Assembly: GCF_008629685.1 (NCBI RefSeq)
Contig: NZ_VWSF01000011.1
Coordinates: 1-64,000, forward strand
Direction of reading: 5' to 3'
Source: Adhaeribacter rhizoryzae
GTDB lineage: Bacteria > Bacteroidota > Bacteroidia > Cytophagales > Hymenobacteraceae
DNA: 64,000 nt
The notes below the pieces were generated by a model, which was not told the origin of the DNA, did no database searches, and saw nothing but the letters and a program-made list of their open reading frames with translations. The translations under genes were made by a program, and so were the position numbers. Shown here one piece after another: positions 1-9,368 of this stretch. How positions within the stretch are numbered: position 1 is the first letter of the stretch; each line of letters opens with the position of its first letter.

Positions 1-1682
1 GGCATTTGCTCTAAGTATTGTTGCTGCCCGTTAGCGTACAGGAAAACTTTGGCGCCCACGCCAGCCGTGTTTTGGCCGCTGCCCGCCAGTTGCAGTTGCA
101 AGTAGTGGTGGCTTAGTTGCTTACTGGATTGGTTCTGGTAAATAAAGGCGGGTTGGTTCAGGTTATTTGTAATCAGGTCTAAGTCGCCGTCGTTGTCCAG
201 GTCGGCGTAGGCCGCTCCGTTGCTGTTTGAGGGTATATTAAAGCCCCAATCGGCACCTTTATTAGCAAACGTAAGATTACCGTTATTTTTATAGATATAA
301 TTATTTACGTTAGACGAAGGTATTTTCTCTAGTAAATTTTTAATATCCTGCGACCCAACTTGCCCATTTATGCTTTGAATGTAAGAACTTCTGTACTTAA
401 TAAAATCGAGGTTGGTGAAATCGCGCAGAAAGCCATTCGTAACAAACAAGTCTTTCCAGCCATCATTGTCGTAATCGGCAAACAAAGGTGCCCAGCTCCA
501 GTCGGTGTTAGATATTCCGGCTAATTGCCCTACTTCGCTGAAAGTGCCATTGCCGTTATTTACCTGCAGCATGTTGCGCATGTATTGGTAATGAAAGCCT
601 GCGCGCAGAAAAAGGTTAAAATGCTCGTAATTATCCGGTGAAAATAACAGCTTTTGCCGGCGATTATCTTCCGGCAACATATCCAAAGTATAAATATCCG
701 GTAAGGCATCATTATTAATATCTGCAATATCGTTCCCCATGGAGTAAATGGGGATATGCCCGATGCCGGAACGTAGCTTGTTGCTAAAGGTGCCATTGCC
801 ATTATTTATGTAAAGATAATCGGGCGCAGAGTAGTCATTCGAAACATAAATATCGGGCCAGCCATCTGCATTAATATCGGCAATGCCGGCTCCTAAACCG
901 TAGGTAAGAGCCGAGCCGTGCAGGCCGGCTTTGTCCGATACATCTGTAAAATGCCCGTTTTCGTTGCGGAACAATTTTACCCGCATCATAGGTTCGGTTT
1001 GCTTTAATATTTCCTTAAAGGCTATATCGTCGAGGTTGCGGAACAAGGCCGGATTGTGATTTAACAAGAACATATCCAGGTCATTATCGCGGTCGTAATC
1101 AAAGAAACTGGCATGCGTGCTGAAAGCCGAATCGGCTAACCCGTATGCTTTAGCCTGATCTATAAAGGTAGGGGTACCGTTAGCATCTGCGCCCTGGTTA
1201 ATAAAAAGCTGATTTACACGGCTTTCTTCGGGCATATTACCCGAGTAGCAAACATAAATATCCGGTAAATTATCGCCATTAACATCGGCCATGGTTACCC
1301 CGGTTTTCCAAGCATATTCTTTACCCGCAACACCTGCTTGCTGGGTAATATCTACAAACTGCATATTGCCTTTGTTCAGGTAAAGGCGGTTTGGGGTCAT
1401 ATTGCCAGCAAAATAAATATCCTGCAAGCCATCATTGTTTATATCGCCAACGGCTACACCGCCCCCATTATAAAAATATTGGTAGGTTAGTACATTGCCG
1501 GCGGCACTCTCGGTAAGCGTATTGCTAAACTGTATATTAGATTTTTCGGGGGATAATAAAGAAAATAAAGTTTCGGCGGGAGGCGTATTTTTTACTTCTG
1601 TTGTTTTCTTGTTTTCACAGCCTGGTAAAAGACATACGGCTAGTAGCAGGCATAAGAACAGACTAGTACGGAACAATGGCAT
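1..1682 (-). CDS. VCBS/FG-GAP repeat lipoprotein, CRTAC1-like (partial, C-terminus outside window)
   Basis: The minus strand is open from an ATG at 1682-1680 to the window edge, giving 560 codons with no stop, so the gene continues to the left. The N-terminus is a lipoprotein signal with lipobox LPGC (Cys22). The body carries repeated calcium-loop-like FG-GAP/VCBS motifs (DINNDG, DVNGDN, DYDRDN, DINADG, DYDNDG, DLDNDG) spaced by about 50-100 residues, as in beta-propellers of the CRTAC1 family. The last residues visible (GVGAKVFLYANG) resemble the start of an ASPIC/UnbV domain, usual at the C-terminus of this family. In Bacteroidota such proteins of about 1100 residues often sit next to SusC/SusD genes and are probably surface glycan- or protein-binding lipoproteins. 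It is divergent from the SusC gene. Function is inferred; the family is fairly secure. Confidence 0.85.
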   Translation of the reverse strand, partial: MPLFRTSLFLCLLLAVCLLPGCENKKTTEVKNTPPAETLFSLLSPEKSNIQFSNTLTESAAGNVLTYQYFYNGGGVAVGDINNDGLQDIYFAGNMTPNRLYLNKGNMQFVDITQQAGVAGKEYAWKTGVTMADVNGDNLPDIYVCYSGNMPEESRVNQLFINQGADANGTPTFIDQAKAYGLADSAFSTHASFFDYDRDNDLDMFLLNHNPALFRNLDDIAFKEILKQTEPMMRVKLFRNENGHFTDVSDKAGLHGSALTYGLGAGIADINADGWPDIYVSNDYSAPDYLYINNGNGTFSNKLRSGIGHIPIYSMGNDIADINNDALPDIYTLDMLPEDNRRQKLLFSPDNYEHFNLFLRAGFHYQYMRNMLQVNNGNGTFSEVGQLAGISNTDWSWAPLFADYDNDGWKDLFVTNGFLRDFTNLDFIKYRSSYIQSINGQVGSQDIKNLLEKIPSSNVNNYIYKNNGNLTFANKGADWGFNIPSNSNGAAYADLDNDGDLDLITNNLNQPAFIYQNQSSKQLSHHYLQLQLAGSGQNTAGVGAKVFLYANGQQQYLEQM

Positions 1683-2797
1683 TTTAAATATTTAAGAAAA
1701 TATAAAATTAAGCAATCCGAAGCAGAACTCTATCTGCGGCTAAAGATTTAATCTGAAAAACAGAATTATTAGCAGATAAATTTCATAGAATAGATTAGAG
1801 GAGAATAAAAAAAGCAGCAGACTTTTATTTTGCTGCACTACATAAAGTTGAAGTTAGACGAAAACAGCAGAGATATCAACCAATATTTTACTGATTAACC
1901 CCATAAAAGTACTAAATGTAAACTGCCTAACTGGTAGGTTTATCCTTAATATTTATAAAATAAGTTAAACCAAGCCTTTGTTTAGTGCTTTTTCAATAAA
2001 GCTTTATTTTCATTGAAAAGTATTCTGATATAAACAGATTCTTTAGAAAAATATACTGTAAAAAGTACGTAAAGGATATAAATTCAAAAAACGATATTAT
2101 TAAATATGTTCTAAATTAAGAATAGCTCTTATCAAAAAATATTCAGCCTAAACTTAAAACAGCTATTACAGCACTTTAAACTACTTTGGTTATTGACCTT
2201 TCCGCAATTGGCCCTCTTTCTTGCTTAAAAACACCTGTTTTTAACCAAAAAGCCTACGTTGTTAACATTTCGACCCTATATCTAAAACATTTGAAATCCA
2301 TTAATTAACAGAATGTGCCTACATTTATGTTAGCAGAAAGGAGTAAGTGCTCTGAAATATTGGAGGTAGCAAGGTTTTATCGAAAGCATTAGGCCGCAGA
2401 AAGCAAAAATCAGAAATTAAATATTTATTTAAGTAGCTACTGGGTTTGCGGAAAAATACAATATTTTAAAATTGGGCAATTAGCTGGTTGGCAGAGAAAG
2501 ATAGATGCTGCCGGTACTGATAAACAGACCAATAACGCAAAGATTTATTTTTCTGAGTAGTTCCGAGTGAATAGTAACTAAAGCGTGCAAATAAATACAC
2601 TGGTAATTTAAACATATAAGAAGCGGGAAGCTCTGCGTGGTTGAGGCTTAAAAGCCAAACATTAAAGTAATAAGTAATTGAAATAGTAATTTTTTAAATA
2701 GAGTTAAACCCTTAAAACTTTAGTAACACCAAGATTGAACAACCTAATAATTAATGCACACACAAATTAAAATTTACCACCTAATTCAAATTCCTTT
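1683..2797. other. Long AT-rich divergent intergenic region upstream of susC
   Basis: About 1.1 kb without a credible ORF, lying between the divergent VCBS lipoprotein and SusC genes. It should hold the promoters and the binding site of the hybrid two-component regulator. Only weak matches to the Bacteroidota -7 element were seen (TACATTTA near 2321 and AACATTTG near 2287), neither with a good -33 partner, so no promoter is called. Confidence 0.5.
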
Positions 2798-5700
2798 ATG
2801 AGTAAAAACATGTACCCAGACAAAGATTATCTAAAAAGTAATCGTGTCTTTAGATTTAAAACTGCCTGGAAAGTTATGGCTATTTTAATGGCCATTTTTA
2901 TCCAGGCTTACGACGGTATGGCGCAAGCCGCCAGACGTGCCGTTACGGGTAAGGTAACTTCAGCTACCGATAACTCGGCTTTACCGGGCGTTAGTATTGT
3001 AGTTAAAGGCACTAATAATGGTGCGGCTACCGATGTAACCGGTAATTTCTCTTTAGAAGCGGCTCCTACTGATGTTTTAGTAGTATCGTTTGTGGGTTTT
3101 GTAACCCAGGAAGTAACAGTAGGTAACAGAACAACCATTAACATTGGCCTGAAAGAAGACGCTAAAATGCTGAGTGAAGTAGTTGTTACGGGTTACGGCG
3201 AAGTAAAACGCAGTGATTTAACAAGTGCTCAGACTACTATTGGAGCGGCCGAAATTCAGAAAACAGTAAACACTACGGTAGAGCAAGCCATTCAGGGCCG
3301 CGCTGCGGGGGTGTATGTTACCCAAAATACCGGTCAGCCGGGCGGTGGTGTTTCGGTAAATATTCGGGGTATTAACTCTATTAACGGAACCAACGAACCA
3401 CTTTATGTTATTGATGGGGTTCAATTACAACCAGGTAACGTAAGTTTTGGCTCAACCAGTTCTTCTAACCCATTAGCCGGCTTAAACCCCGCTGATATTG
3501 AATCGATGGAGATTCTGCAGGGGCCATCGGCCACTGCGCTTTACGGTTCCAGAGGAACGAACGGGGTAGTTTTAATTACTACCAAAAGAGGTAAAGCCGG
3601 CGACATGAAGGTTAATTATGGCTATACCTATTCTTTGCAGGATAAACCTAAGCAAGTAGAGGTAATGAATTTGCAGGAATATGCCATCATGACCAACGAA
3701 ATGCGGGCCTTAACCGGTGCAACGCCAAACCTCGATTTCCAGGACCCTTCTATTCTGGGTAATGGCACTAACTGGCAAGAAGCGCTTTTCAGAAGATCGC
3801 CATTAAATAAGCATCAGTTAAGTTTATCAGGCGGTGGCGAGAAAACGCAGGTTTATATTTCGGGTGAATATTTCGACCAGGACGGTATTGCCGTTGGTTC
3901 TAATTTCAAACGTTATTCTTTCCGGTTAAATGCCGACAATCAAGCGCGTAAGTGGCTTAAATTATCGACCAATATTGCAGTTAACCAGACAAATGAAAAC
4001 TTAGCGGCCACGCAGGAAAACGTAATTATTACGGCACTGCAAATGTCGCCGGGTATTTCTGTAGTAAATCCTAATGGTAGCTGGGGTGGTGCCGATGAAA
4101 CAAACGGCGCGGCAGTGCAATATACTCCGTTAAACCCGATTGCAATGGCCAATTTAGTGGAAAACACCCTGCAAAGAAGGGGCGTTATTGGGGGCTTAAA
4201 CGCAGATTTCAGCATTTTTAAAGGTTTAACTTTCCGTACCTCTTTAAGTGGTAATGCTAATTTTGGCAAGTCTAATTATTTTGTTCCTTCTTACCAGATT
4301 GGTGGCCGTAACAACCCAACCGCTACCTTAAATGCTAGCAACTCAACCAGCACTTACTGGAACTGGAACCAGTTGTTGCAATACAACAGAACCATTGGCA
4401 AGCACGCCATTAATGCCATGGCCAGCCACGAATCTCAGTCCGGAAACTACGAAGATATTTCGGGTAGCAGACAAGGCTTTTTATCTAATGACTTTCCGGT
4501 ATTAAGAGCAGGTAATACCCAAGGCCAGACTAATAATAGCAACCTGAGCGATTGGTCTTTAGAATCTTATTTAGGCCGGGTTATTTATACTTTCAACGAC
4601 AAATACGTGTTGCAAGGTGCTATCCGTACCGATGGTTCTTCCAACTTTGGTCCGGATAACCGTTGGGGCGTTTTCCCATCTGTTTCTGCCGCCTGGAATA
4701 TTTCGCAGGAGACTTTCATGAAATCGTTACCGATGGTGAACGACTTTAAACTGCGGTTTGAAACTGGTTTAACCGGTAACCAAGGCTCTGGTGGTATTTA
4801 TGCCCCCATGACTACTATTCCTACTACCTGGGGTTCAGGCTTCGTGGTTGGTCAGTACGGTAACCCTAGTTTACAATGGGAAGAAACCAAAACCAACAAC
4901 ATTGGATTTAACCTGGCTTTATTAGATAACCGGATTCAGTTAGAAGGTGATTTTTATATTAAGAAAACCGATAACCTTTTAATGACCTTGCCTTTGCCAG
5001 ATTACATGGGTGCTACCGGAAACGGCAGTATTGGTAAACCAAATGTAAATATTGGTGCACTGGAAAACAAAGGTTATGCCATTAGCTTAAATACCGTTAA
5101 CATCGACCGCGGCGGCTTTACCTGGAATACCAATTTCAATGTTTCGGGTTTCCGGCCTAAAGTAACCGAATTCTATTCCGCTTCGGCTATTGTAGAGCGT
5201 TCAGCCTGGTTTATGCGTGCCTTTACGCAGCGGGCAGTAGTTGGTCAGGCTCCTTGGCAGTTCTATGGCTATATCGAAGATGGTATTTTCCAGTCGAGAC
5301 AAGAGATTGAGGCCAGTGCCTTGCCAACCCGTAACGGGGTAGAGTTACCAATTGAAGTAAAGAATGCTGATGGCGTTATTACAGTTGAAGGCGTTTCAGT
5401 AGGTGACACGAAGTACAGAGATATCAATGGCGATAATGTAATTGACGAAAGAGACCAGGCTTTTATTGGTAATCCTTGGCCAAAAGCAACCTTCGGTTTC
5501 ACCAACACCTTCAATTACAAAGGCTTCGACCTGATGGTATTAATAACTGGTTCTTATGGCAATGATGTTTTCAACTATGTTCGGTTCTATAACACCAACC
5601 CCAATAACATTAACCTTGGGCAGAACATGATGAAAGAAACCTTCAACTACGCCAGAATTGGAGGCGATGCCAATAATCCTACCTTGTTAAACCCAGGTTA

Positions 5701-6037
5701 CGATGTGCCCCGGATTACGTCTGCTAACGTTAACGGTAACTTCCAGCGTATTACCAGCAAGTATGTAGAAGACGGCTCCTACCTTCGTTTGAAAAACGTG
5801 CAGATTGGCTATAATATTCCAAAAACACTGTTAGACAGACAAGGTGTTGTACAAGGCGCCCGCTTAACCTTTGGGATACAGAACTTAGCTACTTTCACCA
5901 AATACAAAGGCTTCGACCCGGAAGTGGGCGCTTATGTAGGTCGTGATGCGCAGGTAAGTGCGCAAACCATTGGGGTAGACTTTGGTCGTTATCCATTAAC
6001 CCCAATGTATACTTTAAGTGTAGGAGTAGATTTTTAA
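2798..6037 (+). CDS. SusC/RagA family TonB-dependent outer-membrane transporter
   Basis: This 1079-aa protein imports oligosaccharides across the outer membrane together with the SusD-like lipoprotein encoded 18 bp downstream. A signal peptide ends near AQA (residue ~44). It is followed by a carboxypeptidase-regulatory-like domain (about residues 47-125, starting VTGKV), a TonB-dependent plug domain with the SusC-type stretch ending ITTKRG (about 130-270), and a 22-strand-type barrel to the C-terminal Phe. Length and architecture are normal for SusC. An in-frame Met at residue 5 is an alternative start. Expression is probably driven by the hybrid two-component regulator at 15.3-19.5 kb, by analogy with other PULs. 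Substrate is not readable from this protein alone. Confidence 0.95.
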   Translation: MSKNMYPDKDYLKSNRVFRFKTAWKVMAILMAIFIQAYDGMAQAARRAVTGKVTSATDNSALPGVSIVVKGTNNGAATDVTGNFSLEAAPTDVLVVSFVGFVTQEVTVGNRTTINIGLKEDAKMLSEVVVTGYGEVKRSDLTSAQTTIGAAEIQKTVNTTVEQAIQGRAAGVYVTQNTGQPGGGVSVNIRGINSINGTNEPLYVIDGVQLQPGNVSFGSTSSSNPLAGLNPADIESMEILQGPSATALYGSRGTNGVVLITTKRGKAGDMKVNYGYTYSLQDKPKQVEVMNLQEYAIMTNEMRALTGATPNLDFQDPSILGNGTNWQEALFRRSPLNKHQLSLSGGGEKTQVYISGEYFDQDGIAVGSNFKRYSFRLNADNQARKWLKLSTNIAVNQTNENLAATQENVIITALQMSPGISVVNPNGSWGGADETNGAAVQYTPLNPIAMANLVENTLQRRGVIGGLNADFSIFKGLTFRTSLSGNANFGKSNYFVPSYQIGGRNNPTATLNASNSTSTYWNWNQLLQYNRTIGKHAINAMASHESQSGNYEDISGSRQGFLSNDFPVLRAGNTQGQTNNSNLSDWSLESYLGRVIYTFNDKYVLQGAIRTDGSSNFGPDNRWGVFPSVSAAWNISQETFMKSLPMVNDFKLRFETGLTGNQGSGGIYAPMTTIPTTWGSGFVVGQYGNPSLQWEETKTNNIGFNLALLDNRIQLEGDFYIKKTDNLLMTLPLPDYMGATGNGSIGKPNVNIGALENKGYAISLNTVNIDRGGFTWNTNFNVSGFRPKVTEFYSASAIVERSAWFMRAFTQRAVVGQAPWQFYGYIEDGIFQSRQEIEASALPTRNGVELPIEVKNADGVITVEGVSVGDTKYRDINGDNVIDERDQAFIGNPWPKATFGFTNTFNYKGFDLMVLITGSYGNDVFNYVRFYNTNPNNINLGQNMMKETFNYARIGGDANNPTLLNPGYDVPRITSANVNGNFQRITSKYVEDGSYLRLKNVQIGYNIPKTLLDRQGVVQGARLTFGIQNLATFTKYKGFDPEVGAYVGRDAQVSAQTIGVDFGRYPLTPMYTLSVGVDF

Positions 6038-6055
6038 TAATTAACAGCTTAGAAA

Positions 6056-7717
6056 ATGTTTAACATAAATTATAAAAAATTTGCAGCGGGCCTGATGCTA
6101 TTAGGTTTGTTCACCAGCTGTAAAGAAGATTTCCTGGACCGTCCGCCTTTAGATAGGATTACGGATATAGAATATTACAAAACCACCGATCAGGTTTTAA
6201 TGGCAACCGCCCCTTTATATAGTGGTGTGTGGTTTGGTTACAACGATAAAGCTGCTGTTGGTATTGGTGACGGCCGTGGCGGAACATTCTTTTCGCCTTC
6301 CTATGAAATGGAGCACGTGCGGTTAGCCAGTTCTCCTACGCAGGAATCGGTAAATGGTGCTTGGCAGTCATTTTTTAACATTATTGGGCAATCAAATGCG
6401 GTAATTAATAATGTGCAGAAATACGCGGCGCCAACAGTACCAGATAATATTAAGCTGCATGCTATGGGTGAGGCCCGGTTCTTCCGGGGCTTGGCTTACT
6501 CTTATCTGGTGCAAACTTTCGGGCCAGTACCTCTAATTGAGGATAACACGAAAATATTAACAGATACTTCTGTAACCCGCAATACCGTAGAAAGTATTTG
6601 GGAGTTTGTTATCCGGGATATCAGATATGCCTCTAAAGTATTACCGGCCACTCCGGTACAAAAATCGCGGCTTACCAAATATGCTGCTCAAGGTATGTTA
6701 TCGCGCATGTTCCTGACCCGGGCTGGTGTAGGTAGTAATGGCACGCGCCGCCAGGCAGATTTAGATAGCGCTGCTTACTATGCTAAAAGCGTTATGGATG
6801 CCAATGCTTATAAGTTGCTGCCAGTTTATGAAGATTTGTTTTTAACCAAAAACAATGGCAACGAAGAAACAGTAGCGGCTTTGCAGTGGGTATACAACGG
6901 TGGTAATACTTATTGGGGTGCGCAAAATACCCAGCAAGCTTACATGGCTTTCTCTTCGAGCATTACCGGCTTCGGCGATGGTTGGGGTGGCGACCACGGT
7001 GCTACCATGGATATGTTAAAAACCTACGAAACTGGTGATAAACGGCGGAAAGCTACCTACATGTTCCCTGGCGATACTTATTCTTACATTACCGAAGAAG
7101 TAAACGACCCGAATAAACCAGGCGCCAAAATGAAGCGGCCATTACAGGTAACCACCGATAATAATGGAGCAGATGCTTTCAAATCGCGGGCTAATATTAA
7201 AAAATATGTAGTAGGCCGTCCGGAAGATAATGATGGTAAAGTAATCCAAATGGGTACCGAAATCCAGACTTACCTGATGCGTTATGCCGAGATATTGTTA
7301 ATTTACGCGGAAGCTGTTTTGGGTAATAATGCTTCTACGTCTAATGTAGCAGCTTTGGAGGCCTTTAACGCGGTGCGCGTAAGAGGTGGTGTGCCGGCTA
7401 AAACAAGCATTACCTGGGAAGATATTTACAAAGAAAGACGGGTAGAGTTAGCTATGGAAGGCCAATCTTGGTACGATATTGCGCGGTTACATTATTATAA
7501 CCCGACTTTGGCTTTACAAAAGTTAAGCCAGCAAGACAGAGGAACGTACCGGATTATTCCTAATACCAAAGTAAATGCTACTTCCTGGACCATCGAATCG
7601 GTTACGCCGCAGTTTTATTCAGTAGATGAGGCTAGCTTCTTTGTGCCATATCCGGCGGCAGAGCTTAGCCGGGCTCCTAACTTACGGAAAACGCCAGTTC
7701 CTTATCAATTTCAATAA
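6056..7717 (+). CDS. SusD/RagB family outer-membrane glycan-binding lipoprotein
   Basis: A 553-aa SusD-like lipoprotein with a signal peptide and lipobox FTSC (Cys22), followed by the typical early motif KEDFLDRPP. The region around residues 135-160 (EARFFRGLAYSYLVQTFGP) is the characteristic SusD helical segment, and the C-terminal part has YAEILLIYAEA and the ERRVELAMEGQSWYDI stretch seen in nearly all RagB/SusD proteins. It caps the SusC barrel at the cell surface and helps capture glycans. It is co-transcribed with susC (18-bp gap). No anomaly in length or motifs. Confidence 0.95.
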   Translation: MFNINYKKFAAGLMLLGLFTSCKEDFLDRPPLDRITDIEYYKTTDQVLMATAPLYSGVWFGYNDKAAVGIGDGRGGTFFSPSYEMEHVRLASSPTQESVNGAWQSFFNIIGQSNAVINNVQKYAAPTVPDNIKLHAMGEARFFRGLAYSYLVQTFGPVPLIEDNTKILTDTSVTRNTVESIWEFVIRDIRYASKVLPATPVQKSRLTKYAAQGMLSRMFLTRAGVGSNGTRRQADLDSAAYYAKSVMDANAYKLLPVYEDLFLTKNNGNEETVAALQWVYNGGNTYWGAQNTQQAYMAFSSSITGFGDGWGGDHGATMDMLKTYETGDKRRKATYMFPGDTYSYITEEVNDPNKPGAKMKRPLQVTTDNNGADAFKSRANIKKYVVGRPEDNDGKVIQMGTEIQTYLMRYAEILLIYAEAVLGNNASTSNVAALEAFNAVRVRGGVPAKTSITWEDIYKERRVELAMEGQSWYDIARLHYYNPTLALQKLSQQDRGTYRIIPNTKVNATSWTIESVTPQFYSVDEASFFVPYPAAELSRAPNLRKTPVPYQFQ

Positions 7718-7783
7718 AGGTTAATATGCTGTCTGCACTAATATTTTAGGATTTTAGGGCAGACAGATAAAATAAATTAATGT

Positions 7784-9025
7784 ATGAAGAAGTTTACCAT
7801 AAATTCAATCAATCGAATAAGCTTTCTGCTGCTGTTGTTCGTGGCAGGAGCCCTTTTCTCCTGTGAAGAAGAAGACCCTACGGCACCGGCTGAAGCCAAG
7901 GCGGCCCCTGTAATTGAGGCTGTCCGCTCTATGGACCCAACCAAGGCCGATAGTACTTTTAAACAATCAACCTTAGGTTCAATCATTGTTATTAAGGGCA
8001 GAAACCTGGAAGATACCCGTTTTATTACTTTTAATGGGTACAATGCTAGTTTTAATACCGCTTATGCGTCTGAAAACTATGTGATTGTTCGCATTCCGGA
8101 ATTAACCCCTACAGTTGCTACTGCCACCAATGTTTCTAATAAACTGGTTGTTAGTAATTCTAAAGGCGAAGCCGTTTACGATTTTACGGTATTGCCGCCT
8201 GCTCCAATAATAGAAGCCATGAGTAATGAGGCTGCTAAGGCGGGCGATGTACTTACGCTTTACGGTAAATATTTCTACTTTGTGAAAGATGTAACTTTCC
8301 CGGGTGGTGTAAAAGCTACAAACGTAACTGCATCGGCAGACGGAACTACGCTAACTGTAACGGTGCCTGCTGGTGTTACCCCTGCTCAGGGAAGTGTTAT
8401 TGTAACTTCAGAAAGTGGTAAGTCTGCGGCTAATGCCAGAACCCAGCTTTATAGCACTTTAGGTTTAATCTCTAATTTCGATAATAAGAGCTTTTTTGGT
8501 TGGGGCATACCTGGCGAAAATATTGTAACCAGCGCACCAGGTATAAATGGCCTTGATGGTAAATTTGGAACAGTTCAAATGGCAGTTCCGGGTAACGGTG
8601 GTTGGGCTAACGCCAGAGTAATGCATTTTGCCGATTATGGTGCAGGCTCTCAGATTTTGCCAACAACGCCGGCCGCTAACTATAATGCCAATGACCCAAT
8701 TGCTAATTTTGAAGTTAGAATGGAAGTAGCTGCAGCTAATACTAATTTAAACGGTATTCAAGTGCAGGTAATGATTCCGGCCGCCGATGGTAAAGAGTAT
8801 GACGCTAAAGTAGACCTGAAAAACTTTGTTCGTTCAACCGATGGTAAATGGTATACCGTAGCCGTTCCGCTTGCTAATTTAGCCAATGGCTCAACTAAGT
8901 ATAGTAAATACAGCGATGCACTGGCAAGTAAACAAATCCGGGTTGCTGCTTTTAATACCAATGCGGCTGATGTGCCTGTAACCCTTGGTTTTGATAATAT
9001 CCGGATTATTAATACAACAAAGTAA
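7784..9025 (+). CDS. Surface glycan-binding lipoprotein with IPT/TIG domains (SGBP-B-like)
   Basis: A 413-aa lipoprotein (lipobox LFSC, Cys27). Two IPT/TIG-type immunoglobulin-like domains follow: one around residues 40-135 (GSIIVIKGRNLEDT) and one around 140-225 (AGDVLTLYGKYFYFV). A C-terminal beta-sandwich region (about 230-413) ends in LGFDNIRI. This layout matches SusE-position surface glycan-binding proteins, including the SGBP-B type known from xyloglucan loci. It lies 66 bp after susD, in the third position usual for SGBPs, and is followed by a strong hairpin. Binding glycans at the surface is known for the family; the exact ligand is not visible. Confidence 0.8.
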   Translation: MKKFTINSINRISFLLLLFVAGALFSCEEEDPTAPAEAKAAPVIEAVRSMDPTKADSTFKQSTLGSIIVIKGRNLEDTRFITFNGYNASFNTAYASENYVIVRIPELTPTVATATNVSNKLVVSNSKGEAVYDFTVLPPAPIIEAMSNEAAKAGDVLTLYGKYFYFVKDVTFPGGVKATNVTASADGTTLTVTVPAGVTPAQGSVIVTSESGKSAANARTQLYSTLGLISNFDNKSFFGWGIPGENIVTSAPGINGLDGKFGTVQMAVPGNGGWANARVMHFADYGAGSQILPTTPAANYNANDPIANFEVRMEVAAANTNLNGIQVQVMIPAADGKEYDAKVDLKNFVRSTDGKWYTVAVPLANLANGSTKYSKYSDALASKQIRVAAFNTNAADVPVTLGFDNIRIINTTK

Positions 9026-9094
9026 TATTCCTGTTGGCAGCTACTTATTCTGCCACGTTTGATTTTTATAATCAAATATTAAGACTAACCTGAT

Positions 9095-9126
9095 AAATAA
9101 TGGCAAGTGAGAGCTTGCCATTATTT
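9095..9126 (+). terminator. Perfect 13-bp stem-loop after the glycan-binding protein gene
   Basis: Arms 9095-9107 and 9114-9126 are perfectly complementary with a 6-nt loop TGAGAG. The hairpin is followed by an AT-rich stretch rather than a pure T-run. It probably ends, or partially attenuates, the susC-susD-SGBP transcript before the GH9 gene. Confidence 0.55.
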
Positions 9127-9368
9127 ATTAAAAGAAAATTATAAAAGAACCTATACTGCAAAAAGAATGCCGGCACAAACAACCTGGAGTTGTTGCCACA
9201 ATAATTATTACTGGCAAAGGCCTAAAAGCTCCTTTTCATTTAAAGTAAAATCTTATTTAGGATTTCCGGACTTACAAGCAAAACCAATCTTTTAAGGTAT
9301 AGGCTATCGATTATAAATAATATGTCACTAATCATTTCATACGCTTAACCTACTTTACTTTACTAAAC

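Noticed and set aside
9107-9295. 62-codon plus-strand frame between SGBP and GH9 genes
   Set aside because: Overlaps the terminator hairpin and has a composition unlike coding sequence; no similarity to any family seen.
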